The notes below the pieces were generated by a model. That model had not been told where the DNA came from and did not search any database. It worked only from the letters and a program-made list of their open reading frames with translations. From CAZMGB01 sp964565775 (GTDB lineage Bacteria > Chloroflexota > Dehalococcoidia > DSTF01 > JALHUB01), in assembly GCA_964565775.1 (NCBI GenBank), contig CAZMGB010000009.1:66515-130514 (forward strand): a DNA stretch of 64,000 bases. The letters are read 5' to 3'. Both the position numbers and the translations under genes were made by a program. How positions within the stretch are numbered: position 1 is the first letter of the stretch; every line of letters begins with the position of its first letter. Shown here one piece after another: positions 8,052 to 16,268 of the stretch.

Positions 8052-9311
8052 ATGATGCCTATCGACGTAGAAGCGATCCGACGCGACTTCCCCATCCTCA
8101 GCCGTACCGTGCACGGCAGACCCCTCGTCTACCTCGACAACGCGGCGACCACCCAGAAGCCGAAGGCCGTCATCGACGCGCTCGTCCACTATTACGAGAG
8201 CTATAACGCCAACATCCACCGCGGCCTCCACGCCCTCAGCGAGGAAGCGACCGCCCGCTACGAGGAGGTGCGCGCCAGTACCGCCCGCTTCATCGGCGCG
8301 CCCGCGTCTGAGGGCATCGTCTTCACCCGCAACACGACGGAGTCGATAAACCTCGTCGCTCACGCCTGGGGCCGCCGCTACGTCAAGGCCGGCGACGAGA
8401 TCGTGCTGACGGTGATGGAGCACCACAGCAACCTCATCCCCTGGCAGATGCTGGCCAGGGCCACCGGCGCCCAGCTACGATTCGTGGACATCGATGAAGA
8501 GGGACGCCTCGTGTGGGGCGACGTGGAGCGGCTCATCGGCGACAGGACGAGGCTGGTGGCCGTGACACAGATGTCGAACGTCCTCGCCACCATCAACCCA
8601 GTGCGTGAGATCACAGAGCTGGCCCACCGGCACGGCGCTCTGGTGCTGGTGGACGGCGCCCAGAGCGTGCCCCACATGCCCGTCGACGTGTCCGCCTCAG
8701 GCGGACTGGACTGCGACTTCCTGGCGTTCTCGGGCCACAAGATGCTCGGCCCCACCGGCGTCGGTGTCCTCTACGGCCGGCCGGAGCTGCTGAAGGAGAT
8801 GGACCCCTTCCTGGGCGGCGGCGAGATGATCAACCGCGTCACTCTCGAGGACGCCACCTGGAACGAGCTGCCCTGGAAGTACGAGGCGGGAACGCCGAAC
8901 ATCGCCGACGTCATCGCTTTCGGCGCCGCCCTGGAGTACCTCGAGGGGCTGGGCATGGAGGCGGTGCGCGCCCACGAGCGAGAGCTGGTGGCCTACGCCC
9001 TCGAAAAGCTGTCGGCGATTCAGGGCCTGGTGATGTACGGGCCCAGGGACCCCGACAGCCGGGGAGGCGTGGTCTCCTTCAACTACGGCGACCTCCATCC
9101 TCATGACCTGGGCCAGGTTCTGGACTACAAGCACTCCGTGGCCGTGCGCGCCGGCCATCACTGCGCGCAGCCCCTCATGAAGCGCCTGGGCTGCGTGGCG
9201 ACGGCGCGCGCGAGCTTCTATGTCTACAATACGAAGCAAGAGATTGACGTCCTCGCGGAGGGCGTCAGAGAAGCGGTGAGGTTCTTCGGTGGTGTCCCTG
9301 CCCGAACCTGA
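8052..9311 (+). CDS. sufS: Cysteine desulfurase SufS
   Basis: A 419-residue PLP enzyme that removes sulfur from cysteine and passes it to SufU. The PLP-lysine is in SGHKMLGPTG (Lys230), and the persulfide-forming Cys371 lies in RAGHHCAQPLM, as in group II desulfurases. ATG 8052 is followed at once by another ATG; GAGGCGGGA precedes both. Residues 214-220 (SASGGLD) are about three residues longer than the usual VDVQALDCDF segment, and the extra codons coincide exactly with the palindrome TCCGCCTCAGGCGGA at 8691-8705. The 3' end overlaps sufU by 23 nt. Confidence 0.97.
   Translation: MMPIDVEAIRRDFPILSRTVHGRPLVYLDNAATTQKPKAVIDALVHYYESYNANIHRGLHALSEEATARYEEVRASTARFIGAPASEGIVFTRNTTESINLVAHAWGRRYVKAGDEIVLTVMEHHSNLIPWQMLARATGAQLRFVDIDEEGRLVWGDVERLIGDRTRLVAVTQMSNVLATINPVREITELAHRHGALVLVDGAQSVPHMPVDVSASGGLDCDFLAFSGHKMLGPTGVGVLYGRPELLKEMDPFLGGGEMINRVTLEDATWNELPWKYEAGTPNIADVIAFGAALEYLEGLGMEAVRAHERELVAYALEKLSAIQGLVMYGPRDPDSRGGVVSFNYGDLHPHDLGQVLDYKHSVAVRAGHHCAQPLMKRLGCVATARASFYVYNTKQEIDVLAEGVREAVRFFGGVPART
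8691..8705. repeat. 15-bp palindrome TCCGCCTCAGGCGGA inside sufS
   Basis: The palindrome, extended to 17 bp by flanking G and C (8690-8706), is read in frame as Ser-Ala-Ser-Gly-Gly. It falls in a surface segment just ahead of the strand leading to the PLP-lysine and accounts for a small lengthening relative to the family. Confidence 0.65.
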
Positions 9312-9747
9312 GCTCGATGAGCTCTATCGGGAGCTCATCCTCGATCACTACCGTAGCCCGCGCAACCACGAGCCGCTGGAATCGCCGGACGTGGTCGCCG
9401 AGGGCTACAATCCGCTCTGCGGCGACGACATCGAGATCCAGCTCAGTTTCGACGGTGACGAGATCGAGAAGATCGGCTTTCAAGGCCACGGCTGCTCGAT
9501 CAGTCAGGCCTCAGCCTCCATGCTCACGATGGCCGTCAAGGGCAAGAGCACGGCCGAGGCGCGGGCGCTCATAGAGTCGTTCAAGCGTATGATGACGGAT
9601 CCCGACTCCGAGCCGCCGGAGGAGCTGGGCGACCTCGAGGCGCTCCAGGGCGTGGCCAGATTTCCGGTGCGGGTCAAGTGCGCCACCCTGGCATGGCACG
9701 CTCTCGAGGACGGGCTGGACTGCCGAGATGGCCAAACGAGAGGGTAG
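9289..9747 (+). CDS. sufU: SufU-type sulfur-transfer / Fe-S scaffold protein
   Basis: A 152-residue IscU-like protein of the SufU group, which accepts sulfur from SufS through a zinc-bound cysteine. The three conserved cysteines are present: Cys44 (NPLCGDD), Cys69 (GHGCSISQASASML) and Cys131 (RVKCATLAWHAL). The insertion between the second and third cysteines that marks SufU is present. The gene starts at tandem GTG codons (9289/9292) within the end of sufS, so translational coupling is likely. Confidence 0.95.
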   Translation: MVSLPEPELDELYRELILDHYRSPRNHEPLESPDVVAEGYNPLCGDDIEIQLSFDGDEIEKIGFQGHGCSISQASASMLTMAVKGKSTAEARALIESFKRMMTDPDSEPPEELGDLEALQGVARFPVRVKCATLAWHALEDGLDCRDGQTRG

Positions 9748-9751
9748 GGAG

Positions 9752-10054
9752 ATGCTGACGAAAGAGCTGGTCATGGAGGCGCTGCGGGGCGTCTACGACC
9801 CCGAGCTCAACATGAGCCTGGTGGAGCTGGGCCTTATCTACGACGTGGAGATAGAGGACGGGACGGTCAAAATCACCTATACCCTCACCACTCCCGCCTG
9901 TCCCCTGGGCCCCGTCATCGGAGGGCAAATGCAGGACGCGCTCATGGACGTTCCCGGCGTCCGCGACGTCGAGCCTCAGCTCACCTTCAGCCCGCCCTGG
10001 GACCCGAAGACGATGGCCAGCGAAGACGTCAAGATGCAGCTCGGCATCTGGTAG
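9752..10054 (+). CDS. sufT: SufT / MIP18 family (DUF59) Fe-S maturation protein
   Basis: A 100-residue DUF59 protein. Family marks are the YDPELNMSLVELGLIYD block and TTPACPLGP with its conserved Cys, followed by a conserved PPW motif. Such proteins help insert Fe-S clusters into targets, and this is the common last gene of suf operons in bacteria with this gene order. ATG 9752 is preferred because GAGAGGG lies 7 nt upstream; ATG 9728 would extend it by eight residues and overlap sufU. Confidence 0.9.
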   Translation: MLTKELVMEALRGVYDPELNMSLVELGLIYDVEIEDGTVKITYTLTTPACPLGPVIGGQMQDALMDVPGVRDVEPQLTFSPPWDPKTMASEDVKMQLGIW

Positions 10055-10236
10055 GCGCTTTCACGCTGTCGCGCGGCCTCCCGCTGCTCTCATCGTTGGA
10101 GATTCGCTGACATCCATACTGGCTGATTGCGAGGTTGCCCTTGGGCATGGCCTCGCTTCACTTTAGCTCTTCGGCCGTTTCAGTACCCTCGGCTGTCTGT
10201 TGCGGCCATTTCTGATCTCTATCGCGACAGGTGTCG
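10055..10236. other. Spacer between suf operon and gltB with a stem-loop
   Basis: No gene is seen. A two-tier hairpin lies at 10129-10156: outer stem GCGAGG/CCTCGC and inner stem TGCCC/GGGCA (10136-10140 with 10143-10147). It could end suf transcription or act in the gltB leader. No convincing promoter hexamers were recognised. Confidence 0.4.
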
Positions 10237-13200
10237 ATGTCTGATATGAACCGGCACACGGAGAGATACCCGGCCTTGTACCGCCCGGAGCAGGAGCACG
10301 ATGCCTGCGGTGTCGGCTTCGTCGCCGACATCTCGGGCCAGCCCAGCTTCCGCATCCTGGACACGGCGCTGCGCTGCGTCACCAACCTCACCCATCGCGG
10401 CGCCGTCGACGCAGACGCCAAGACGGGAGACGGTGCGGGCGTCCTCTTCCAGATACCGGCGGGCTTCTTCCGCAGCGAGGTGGAGCGCCTGGGGCAACGC
10501 CTGGAGCGAGACGACGACCTGGCGGTGGGGATGGTGTTCCTGCCCGGCAGGGACCCCGAGGCGGCAGGGCGCTGCCGGCAGGCGCTGGAGCGGAGCGCCG
10601 CCGGCCACGGCTTCGTGGTGTTCGGCTGGCGGCAGGTCCCCGTGGACCCTTCCGCGCTGGGCGACCTGGGGGCCAGCACTCAGCCCCGCATCGAGCAGAT
10701 CCTTCTCGGCAAGAACCGCTCCCTGTCGGACGAGGAGTTCGGCCGCGCCCTCTACCTGGTGCGCAAGGACGCGGAGCGCTGGGCCCGTGAGGAGGGAGTG
10801 GAGTCGGAGGAGTTCTACATCCCCTCGCTATCGCACCGGACGCTGGTCTACAAGGGGCTGCTCGTCGCCCACCAGCTCAACGAGTTCTATCTCGACCTGC
10901 GCAATCCTGCGTTCGAGACGGCTCTGGCCGTCTTCCACCAGCGTTACAGCACCAACACGTTTCCCAACTGGGTACTGGCCCAGCCTTTCCGTCTCCTCGC
11001 CCACAACGGCGAGATCAATACTCGCCAGGGCAACCGCAACTGGATGCGAGCCCGCGAGCCCGAGCTTCACTCCGAGTTGTGGGGCGAGCACATTGATGAG
11101 CTCAAGCCCGTCATCCCGGAGGGAGGGAGCGATTCGTCCGATCTGGACAACGTCCTCGAGGCGGTGCAGCTCTCCGGCCGCGATGTCCTCCACTCGATGA
11201 TGATGCTCATCCCGGAGGCGTGGGAGAACATGCCGAACATGCCGCCCCACCGGCGCGCCTTCTACGAGTACCACGCCGGATTCAGCGAGCCCTGGGACGG
11301 CCCCGCCAGCATCGCCTTCAGCGACGGCGTCATCGTCGGTGCGACCCTGGACCGCAACGGGCTCCGTCCCGCCCGTTACCAGATCACCTCCGACGGTCTC
11401 ATCGTCATGGGGTCTGAGGTGGGAATGGTATCCCTGGAGGAGCACAAGATCGTCCGGAAGGGGCGCTTGGGCCCCGGTCAGATGATCGCCGTCGACACGG
11501 CGAAGGGCGTCCTCCTCGACAACGAGACGATCAAGGAGGAGATCGCGGGTCGGAAGCCCTACGGCCGTTGGGTCGAGGACCGGCTGCTACACCTGGACGA
11601 GCACCTGAAGACCTGCTCCATCGAGTCCGTCTGGCCGGAGATGGACCTGGCTCAGCAGCAGGCGGCGTTCGGCTACACGCGAGAGGAGCTTCAGTTCGTA
11701 CTGCGGCCGATGGCGGCCGACGGCAAGGAGCCCGTGGGCTCCATGGGCGACGACACTCCGCTGGCGGTCCTGGAACCGGGGGGGCGTCTCCTCTACGGCT
11801 ACTTCAAGCAGAAGTTCGCACAGGTGACAAACCCGCCCATCGACCCCATCCGGGAAGAGCTGGTGATGTCGCTGGACACGTATCTGGGCCGGCGCCTCAG
11901 CTTGTTCGAGGAGCACCAGCGGCACGCCGAGCTGGTCCATCTGGTCAGCCCCCTCATGATCAACGAGGAGCTCGACGCCCTCCGTGCAATTGACGTCGGC
12001 CCGTTCGCCGCTCAGACGCTGAGGGCGCTCTTTCACGCAGAGATGGGCTCCGATAGTCTGCGGCCGGCGCTGGCGGGCCTCTGCGAAGCTGCCTCGCAGG
12101 CGATCGATAACGGGAAGACGCTTCTCATCTTGAGTGACCGGGGCGTAGACGCCGCCCACGCTCCCATTCCCATGTTGCTGGCGGTGGGTGCTGTCCACCA
12201 CCACCTCATCAGGGAGGGCAAGCGCATGCGGGCCAGCATCATCGCTGAGACCGCTGAGGCCCGCGACGTCCACCAGATCGCAGCCCTCATCGGCTACGGG
12301 GCGAGCGCAGTGAACCCCTATCTTGCCTACGAGACCGTCGCCTCTCTCTTCTACTCCGGCGCTCTCAAGGACGTAGACCTGAGCCGGGCGACGAGCAACT
12401 ACGGGCAGGCGGTCGACGCCGGCGTCCTGAAGATCATGTCGAAGATGGGCATCTCGACCGTGTCTGCCTACCACGGCGCGCAGATCTTCGAAGCCATCGG
12501 GCTGGCCCTGGAGGTCACGGAGACGTGCTTCACGGGCACCGCCTCGCGCATCGGCGGCATCGGCTTCCGCGAGATCGGGGAGGACGTTCTCGCACGGCAC
12601 AAGCGCGCCTTCGGCGGCGGCGACGGCCACGAGCTGGAGAATGGAGGGTTCTATCGCTTCCGCAAGGACGGCGAGTACCACGCCTTCAACCCTGACATCG
12701 TACGCGCCCTCCAGCGCTCGATTGAGTCGGGGAACTACGAGGGCTACAAGGCGTACTCACAGATCGTGTGGCAAAGGCCCTCGCTGGCGCCGCGCGACCT
12801 GATGGCCTTCAAGCCACGGGCGCCGATCCCCATCGAGGAAGTGGAGCCGCACGAGGAGATAATGCGTCGCTGCACCACGGCGTCTATGTCCCTGGGCGCA
12901 CTCAGCCCGGAGGCCCACGAGACGCTGGCGATGGGGATGAACCGCTTCGGCGGCAGGAGCGGCACCGGCGAGGGGGGCGAAGAGGCTAGCCGCTACCACG
13001 AGTGGCGGAACGGGGGCTCCGCCAACTGCGCCAGCAAGCAGGTCGCCTCCGCCCGCTTCGGCGTGACGCCGGACTATCTCGCCAGCGCCGTCGAGCTCGA
13101 GATCAAGATGGCCCAGGGCTCCAAGCCGGGCGAAGGAGGGCAGCTCCCGGGCCATAAGGTGTCGCCCTACATCGCGGCCATCCGGCACACGCTGCCCGGC

Positions 13201-14778
13201 ACGCCCCTGATCTCGCCGCCGCCCCATCACGACATCTACAGCATCGAAGACCTGGCCCAGCTCATCTACGACCTGAAGCAGGCGAACCCCCGCGCCAAGG
13301 TATCCGTCAAGCTCGTCGCTGAGGAGGGCGTGGGCACGATCGCCGCTGGCGTCGCCAAGGGTTACGCCGACGTGATCCACATCGCCGGCCACGACGGCGG
13401 CACGGGCGCCTCGCCCCTCAGCTCCATCAAGAACGTGGGCGTGCCCTGGGAGGTGGGGCTGGCGGAGACGCAGCAGGTGCTTGTGATGAACGACCTCCGC
13501 AGCCGCGTCGTGCTGCGGACGGACGGCGGCATGAGGACGGGCCGGGACGTGGTCATCGCCGCCATGCTGGGCGCCGAGGAGTACGGCTTCGGCACAGCGG
13601 CGCTCATCGCGGTCGGCTGTCTCATGGCGCGGCAGTGCCACCTGAACACCTGCCCGACGGGCGTCGCCACCCAGCGCGAGGACCTGCGCGCCAAGTTCCG
13701 GGGAACGCCCGAGAACGTCGTGCAGTTCTTTCATCACATAGCCGAGGAGGTAAGGGAGATCCTGGCGCAGCTCGGCTTCCGGTCGATGGACGAGATCATC
13801 GGCCGCGTCGACCTCCTGGAGCAGGTCGCGGATAGCGAGAGCGCTCGCGCCTCCCGTCTCGACTTGAGCGCGATCCTGACGCCGCCCGACCCGACGGGGA
13901 CGCGACCGCTCCGCCATCTCCAGGAGCGCAATGACCGCACCGACACGCCCCTGGACGACAGGATCATCGCCGAGGCTGGGGACGCGCTGGACGGTCGGCG
14001 CGCGATGCGCCTCCACTATGACATCGCCAATGTTCACCGGGCGGTCGGGACCAGGCTCTCGGGCGAGATCGCCCGTCGCCACGGCGACGCCGGTCTGCCG
14101 GAGGGCACCATCGAGTGCAACTTCCGGGGGAGCGCCGGCCAGAGCTTCGGCGCCTTCTGCGTCAAGGGCGTGCGCCTCATCTTGGCCGGCGAGGCGAACG
14201 ACTACGTCGGCAAAGGAATGGGGGGCGGAGAGATCGCCATCCGGCCGCCGTCGGACGCCACGTTCGTCAGCCACGAGAACGTCATCATGGGCAACACCGT
14301 CCTGTACGGCGCCACGGGCGGCAGTCTGTACGCCGCCGGCCGCGCGGGCGAGCGGTTCGCCGTGCGCAACAGCGGCGGCAAGGCCGTCGTCGAGGGCATC
14401 GGCGACCACGGCTGCGAGTATATGACAGAGGGCATCGTCGCCATCCTCGGCGAGACGGGGCGCAACTTCGGGGCCGGCATGTCGAACGGCATCGCCTACG
14501 TCCTGGACGAGATGGGCGACTTCCCCAGCAAGCTCAACCCGGAGCTCGTCGCCATCAAGCGCATCACCGCCGACGAGGACATCGAGATGCTGCGCGCCCT
14601 CATAGGCCGTCACGTCATGCTCACGGGCAGCAGGCGCGGCGAGGAGATCCTGACGCGCTGGTCTCACTACCTGCCCCTCTTCTGGAAGGCGGCCCCGCAC
14701 GCGGCGATCACGGAGGAGGGCCCGATGACGATTATCCGTCGCCACCTGGAGAGCATCCGCGCCGCCTCCGTCGGCTGA
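10237..14778 (+). CDS. gltB: Glutamate synthase, large (alpha) subunit
   Basis: A 1513-residue full-length GOGAT alpha subunit that makes two glutamates from glutamine and 2-oxoglutarate. In order: class II glutamine amidotransferase with nucleophile Cys24 (DACGVGF) after a short propeptide; central domain; FMN-binding synthase domain (GTGEGGEEASRYHEW, then SVKLVAEEGVGTIAAGVAKGYAD); a [3Fe-4S] segment (GCLMARQCHLNTCPTGVATQ); and the GXGXG beta-helix (GGGEIAIRPP, YGATGGSLYAAGRAGERF). The ATG at 10237 has AGG upstream; GTG 10231 is an alternative. No gltD is adjacent, so electrons may come from ferredoxin or a distant beta subunit. Confidence 0.97.
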   Translation: MSDMNRHTERYPALYRPEQEHDACGVGFVADISGQPSFRILDTALRCVTNLTHRGAVDADAKTGDGAGVLFQIPAGFFRSEVERLGQRLERDDDLAVGMVFLPGRDPEAAGRCRQALERSAAGHGFVVFGWRQVPVDPSALGDLGASTQPRIEQILLGKNRSLSDEEFGRALYLVRKDAERWAREEGVESEEFYIPSLSHRTLVYKGLLVAHQLNEFYLDLRNPAFETALAVFHQRYSTNTFPNWVLAQPFRLLAHNGEINTRQGNRNWMRAREPELHSELWGEHIDELKPVIPEGGSDSSDLDNVLEAVQLSGRDVLHSMMMLIPEAWENMPNMPPHRRAFYEYHAGFSEPWDGPASIAFSDGVIVGATLDRNGLRPARYQITSDGLIVMGSEVGMVSLEEHKIVRKGRLGPGQMIAVDTAKGVLLDNETIKEEIAGRKPYGRWVEDRLLHLDEHLKTCSIESVWPEMDLAQQQAAFGYTREELQFVLRPMAADGKEPVGSMGDDTPLAVLEPGGRLLYGYFKQKFAQVTNPPIDPIREELVMSLDTYLGRRLSLFEEHQRHAELVHLVSPLMINEELDALRAIDVGPFAAQTLRALFHAEMGSDSLRPALAGLCEAASQAIDNGKTLLILSDRGVDAAHAPIPMLLAVGAVHHHLIREGKRMRASIIAETAEARDVHQIAALIGYGASAVNPYLAYETVASLFYSGALKDVDLSRATSNYGQAVDAGVLKIMSKMGISTVSAYHGAQIFEAIGLALEVTETCFTGTASRIGGIGFREIGEDVLARHKRAFGGGDGHELENGGFYRFRKDGEYHAFNPDIVRALQRSIESGNYEGYKAYSQIVWQRPSLAPRDLMAFKPRAPIPIEEVEPHEEIMRRCTTASMSLGALSPEAHETLAMGMNRFGGRSGTGEGGEEASRYHEWRNGGSANCASKQVASARFGVTPDYLASAVELEIKMAQGSKPGEGGQLPGHKVSPYIAAIRHTLPGTPLISPPPHHDIYSIEDLAQLIYDLKQANPRAKVSVKLVAEEGVGTIAAGVAKGYADVIHIAGHDGGTGASPLSSIKNVGVPWEVGLAETQQVLVMNDLRSRVVLRTDGGMRTGRDVVIAAMLGAEEYGFGTAALIAVGCLMARQCHLNTCPTGVATQREDLRAKFRGTPENVVQFFHHIAEEVREILAQLGFRSMDEIIGRVDLLEQVADSESARASRLDLSAILTPPDPTGTRPLRHLQERNDRTDTPLDDRIIAEAGDALDGRRAMRLHYDIANVHRAVGTRLSGEIARRHGDAGLPEGTIECNFRGSAGQSFGAFCVKGVRLILAGEANDYVGKGMGGGEIAIRPPSDATFVSHENVIMGNTVLYGATGGSLYAAGRAGERFAVRNSGGKAVVEGIGDHGCEYMTEGIVAILGETGRNFGAGMSNGIAYVLDEMGDFPSKLNPELVAIKRITADEDIEMLRALIGRHVMLTGSRRGEEILTRWSHYLPLFWKAAPHAAITEEGPMTIIRRHLESIRAASVG

Positions 14779-14901
14779 CGTTCATCGTCCTTTTCGAGCC
14801 ACACCTGGAGTGGCGATCCATCCGATGCCTCCGTTGCTCCGGCGGGGCGGCAGCAGTTACGCTGTGCGCGCACACGCTTCAGCCGGAAGGAGGGATACTC
14901 C

Positions 14902-16185
14902 GTGACCTCAGAACGTCAAGCGCGCCCGCCCCAGGACTTTAACACCGCCCGCGACATGCCCCCGGAAGAAGCGGCGTTCTTCTACATGGGCCCCTCGGAG
15001 GCCGTCATCGATGGCGTCTTCTTCTTCCCCTACCTTGGCAACATGGCGGCCTTCGATTGCGCCGGCCGGCTCCTCCTCGTCGACACAGCGCCTCGCTGGC
15101 ACACGCCGCGCGTGCTGGAAGAGCTGCGTGGGAAGTTCAGCGCCGCGCCGGTCGATACGATCGTCTACACCCACGGCCACGTCGACCACGCCTTCGGCAC
15201 ATCCACGTTCCTGCAGGAAGCGGAGAAACAGGGCTACCCGCGGCCGCGCGTCATCGCTCACGAGGACCTGCCGCGACGCTTCGACCGCTACCAGCTTCTC
15301 GCCGAGCAGAACAACTTCATCAATCGCATCCAGTTCTCCACGCCGGAGGACGCCCGCCCGTTTAGCGACCTGCCCTACGTCTACCCCGACACCGTCTACC
15401 GGGACGCGCTCGACACGGTGGTGGGCGGCGAGCGTTTCGAGCTCCACCATTCGCGGGGCGAGACCAACGACGAGACTTGGGTCTGGTGTCCCGGCCGTCG
15501 CGTGCTCTGCACCGGCGACACGTTCGTCTGGTCGTCGCCCAACGCAGGCAACCCGTTCAAAGTTCAGCGCTACGCCATCGACTGGGCGCGCGCCCTCGAG
15601 CAGATGGCGGCGCTCCGCCCGCTGCACCTTCTGCCCGGCCACGGCCCGCCTCTTTCCGGCGAGGAGCGCATCCAGGAGGCGCTGCTCGATACCGCCCGCT
15701 GGCTCCGCACGATCCACGACCAGGTGGTCACCAAGATGAACGAAGGGAAGTGGCTGGAGGACATCGTCAGGGAGATGGTCTATCCCCCCGAACTGGCGAA
15801 TAAGCCCTGGCTCCGCCCCATCTACGATCACCCCGAGTTCATAGCCCGAAACGTCTACCGGCTCTACGGAGGCTGGTACGACGGCGACCCTGCGAATATG
15901 CTTCCGGCGCACTCCGGAGAGATCGCGCGAGAGCTCATCGCCGCCACGGGCTCGGAGCCGATCCTCGCCCGCGCCCGCCTCCTTCGGGAGGAGGGGCTGC
16001 TCCAGCTCGCCTGCCACCTCGTCGACTGGGTACGCAAGGGTGACCCCACGAATCGGGAAGGCTGGACTCTCTGGCGCGACCTGTTTTCGGAGCGGGCCGC
16101 CAAGGAGGAGTCACTGATGGCTCGCGGCGCCTTTCAGTCGGCGGTGCGAGAGGCGGAGGCGCGCCTCGCGGAGCTCGACAAGTAG
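14902..16185 (+). CDS. MBL-fold metallo-hydrolase, alkylsulfatase-like
   Basis: A 427-residue protein. The metal-binding motif THGHVDH is at 90-96, with later ligands in HSRGETND, TGDTFVW and LLPGHGPP. The C-terminal part after about residue 290 resembles the dimerisation domain of SdsA/YjcS-type alkyl sulfatases. The real substrate (sulfate ester, lactone or thioester) is unknown. The GTG start follows a strong GGAAGGAGGG at ideal spacing. It is alone on the plus strand and converges on the pilus operon. Confidence 0.85.
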   Translation: MTSERQARPPQDFNTARDMPPEEAAFFYMGPSEAVIDGVFFFPYLGNMAAFDCAGRLLLVDTAPRWHTPRVLEELRGKFSAAPVDTIVYTHGHVDHAFGTSTFLQEAEKQGYPRPRVIAHEDLPRRFDRYQLLAEQNNFINRIQFSTPEDARPFSDLPYVYPDTVYRDALDTVVGGERFELHHSRGETNDETWVWCPGRRVLCTGDTFVWSSPNAGNPFKVQRYAIDWARALEQMAALRPLHLLPGHGPPLSGEERIQEALLDTARWLRTIHDQVVTKMNEGKWLEDIVREMVYPPELANKPWLRPIYDHPEFIARNVYRLYGGWYDGDPANMLPAHSGEIARELIAATGSEPILARARLLREEGLLQLACHLVDWVRKGDPTNREGWTLWRDLFSERAAKEESLMARGAFQSAVREAEARLAELDK

Positions 16186-16236
16186 GCGACAGACGGAGGG
16201 GAGCGCTGGCCGGCGCAGGCTCCAGCCGAAGGGGCA

Positions 16237-16260
16237 AGTGCTGCCTGGTCGCAGGGCACT
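16237..16260. terminator. Hairpin between convergent genes
   Basis: AGTGC (16237-16241) pairs with GCACT (16256-16260) and CCTG (16244-16247) with CAGG (16252-16255) around a GTCG loop, leaving a TG bulge. It lies between the convergent MBL hydrolase and DUF2723 genes and may serve both strands; there is no U tract. Confidence 0.4.
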
Positions 16261-16268
16261 GACCGTCC

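Noticed and set aside
12757..14745. 662-codon open frame opposite gltB
   Set aside because: Same reason: low-complexity antisense shadow of an unmistakable glutamate synthase.
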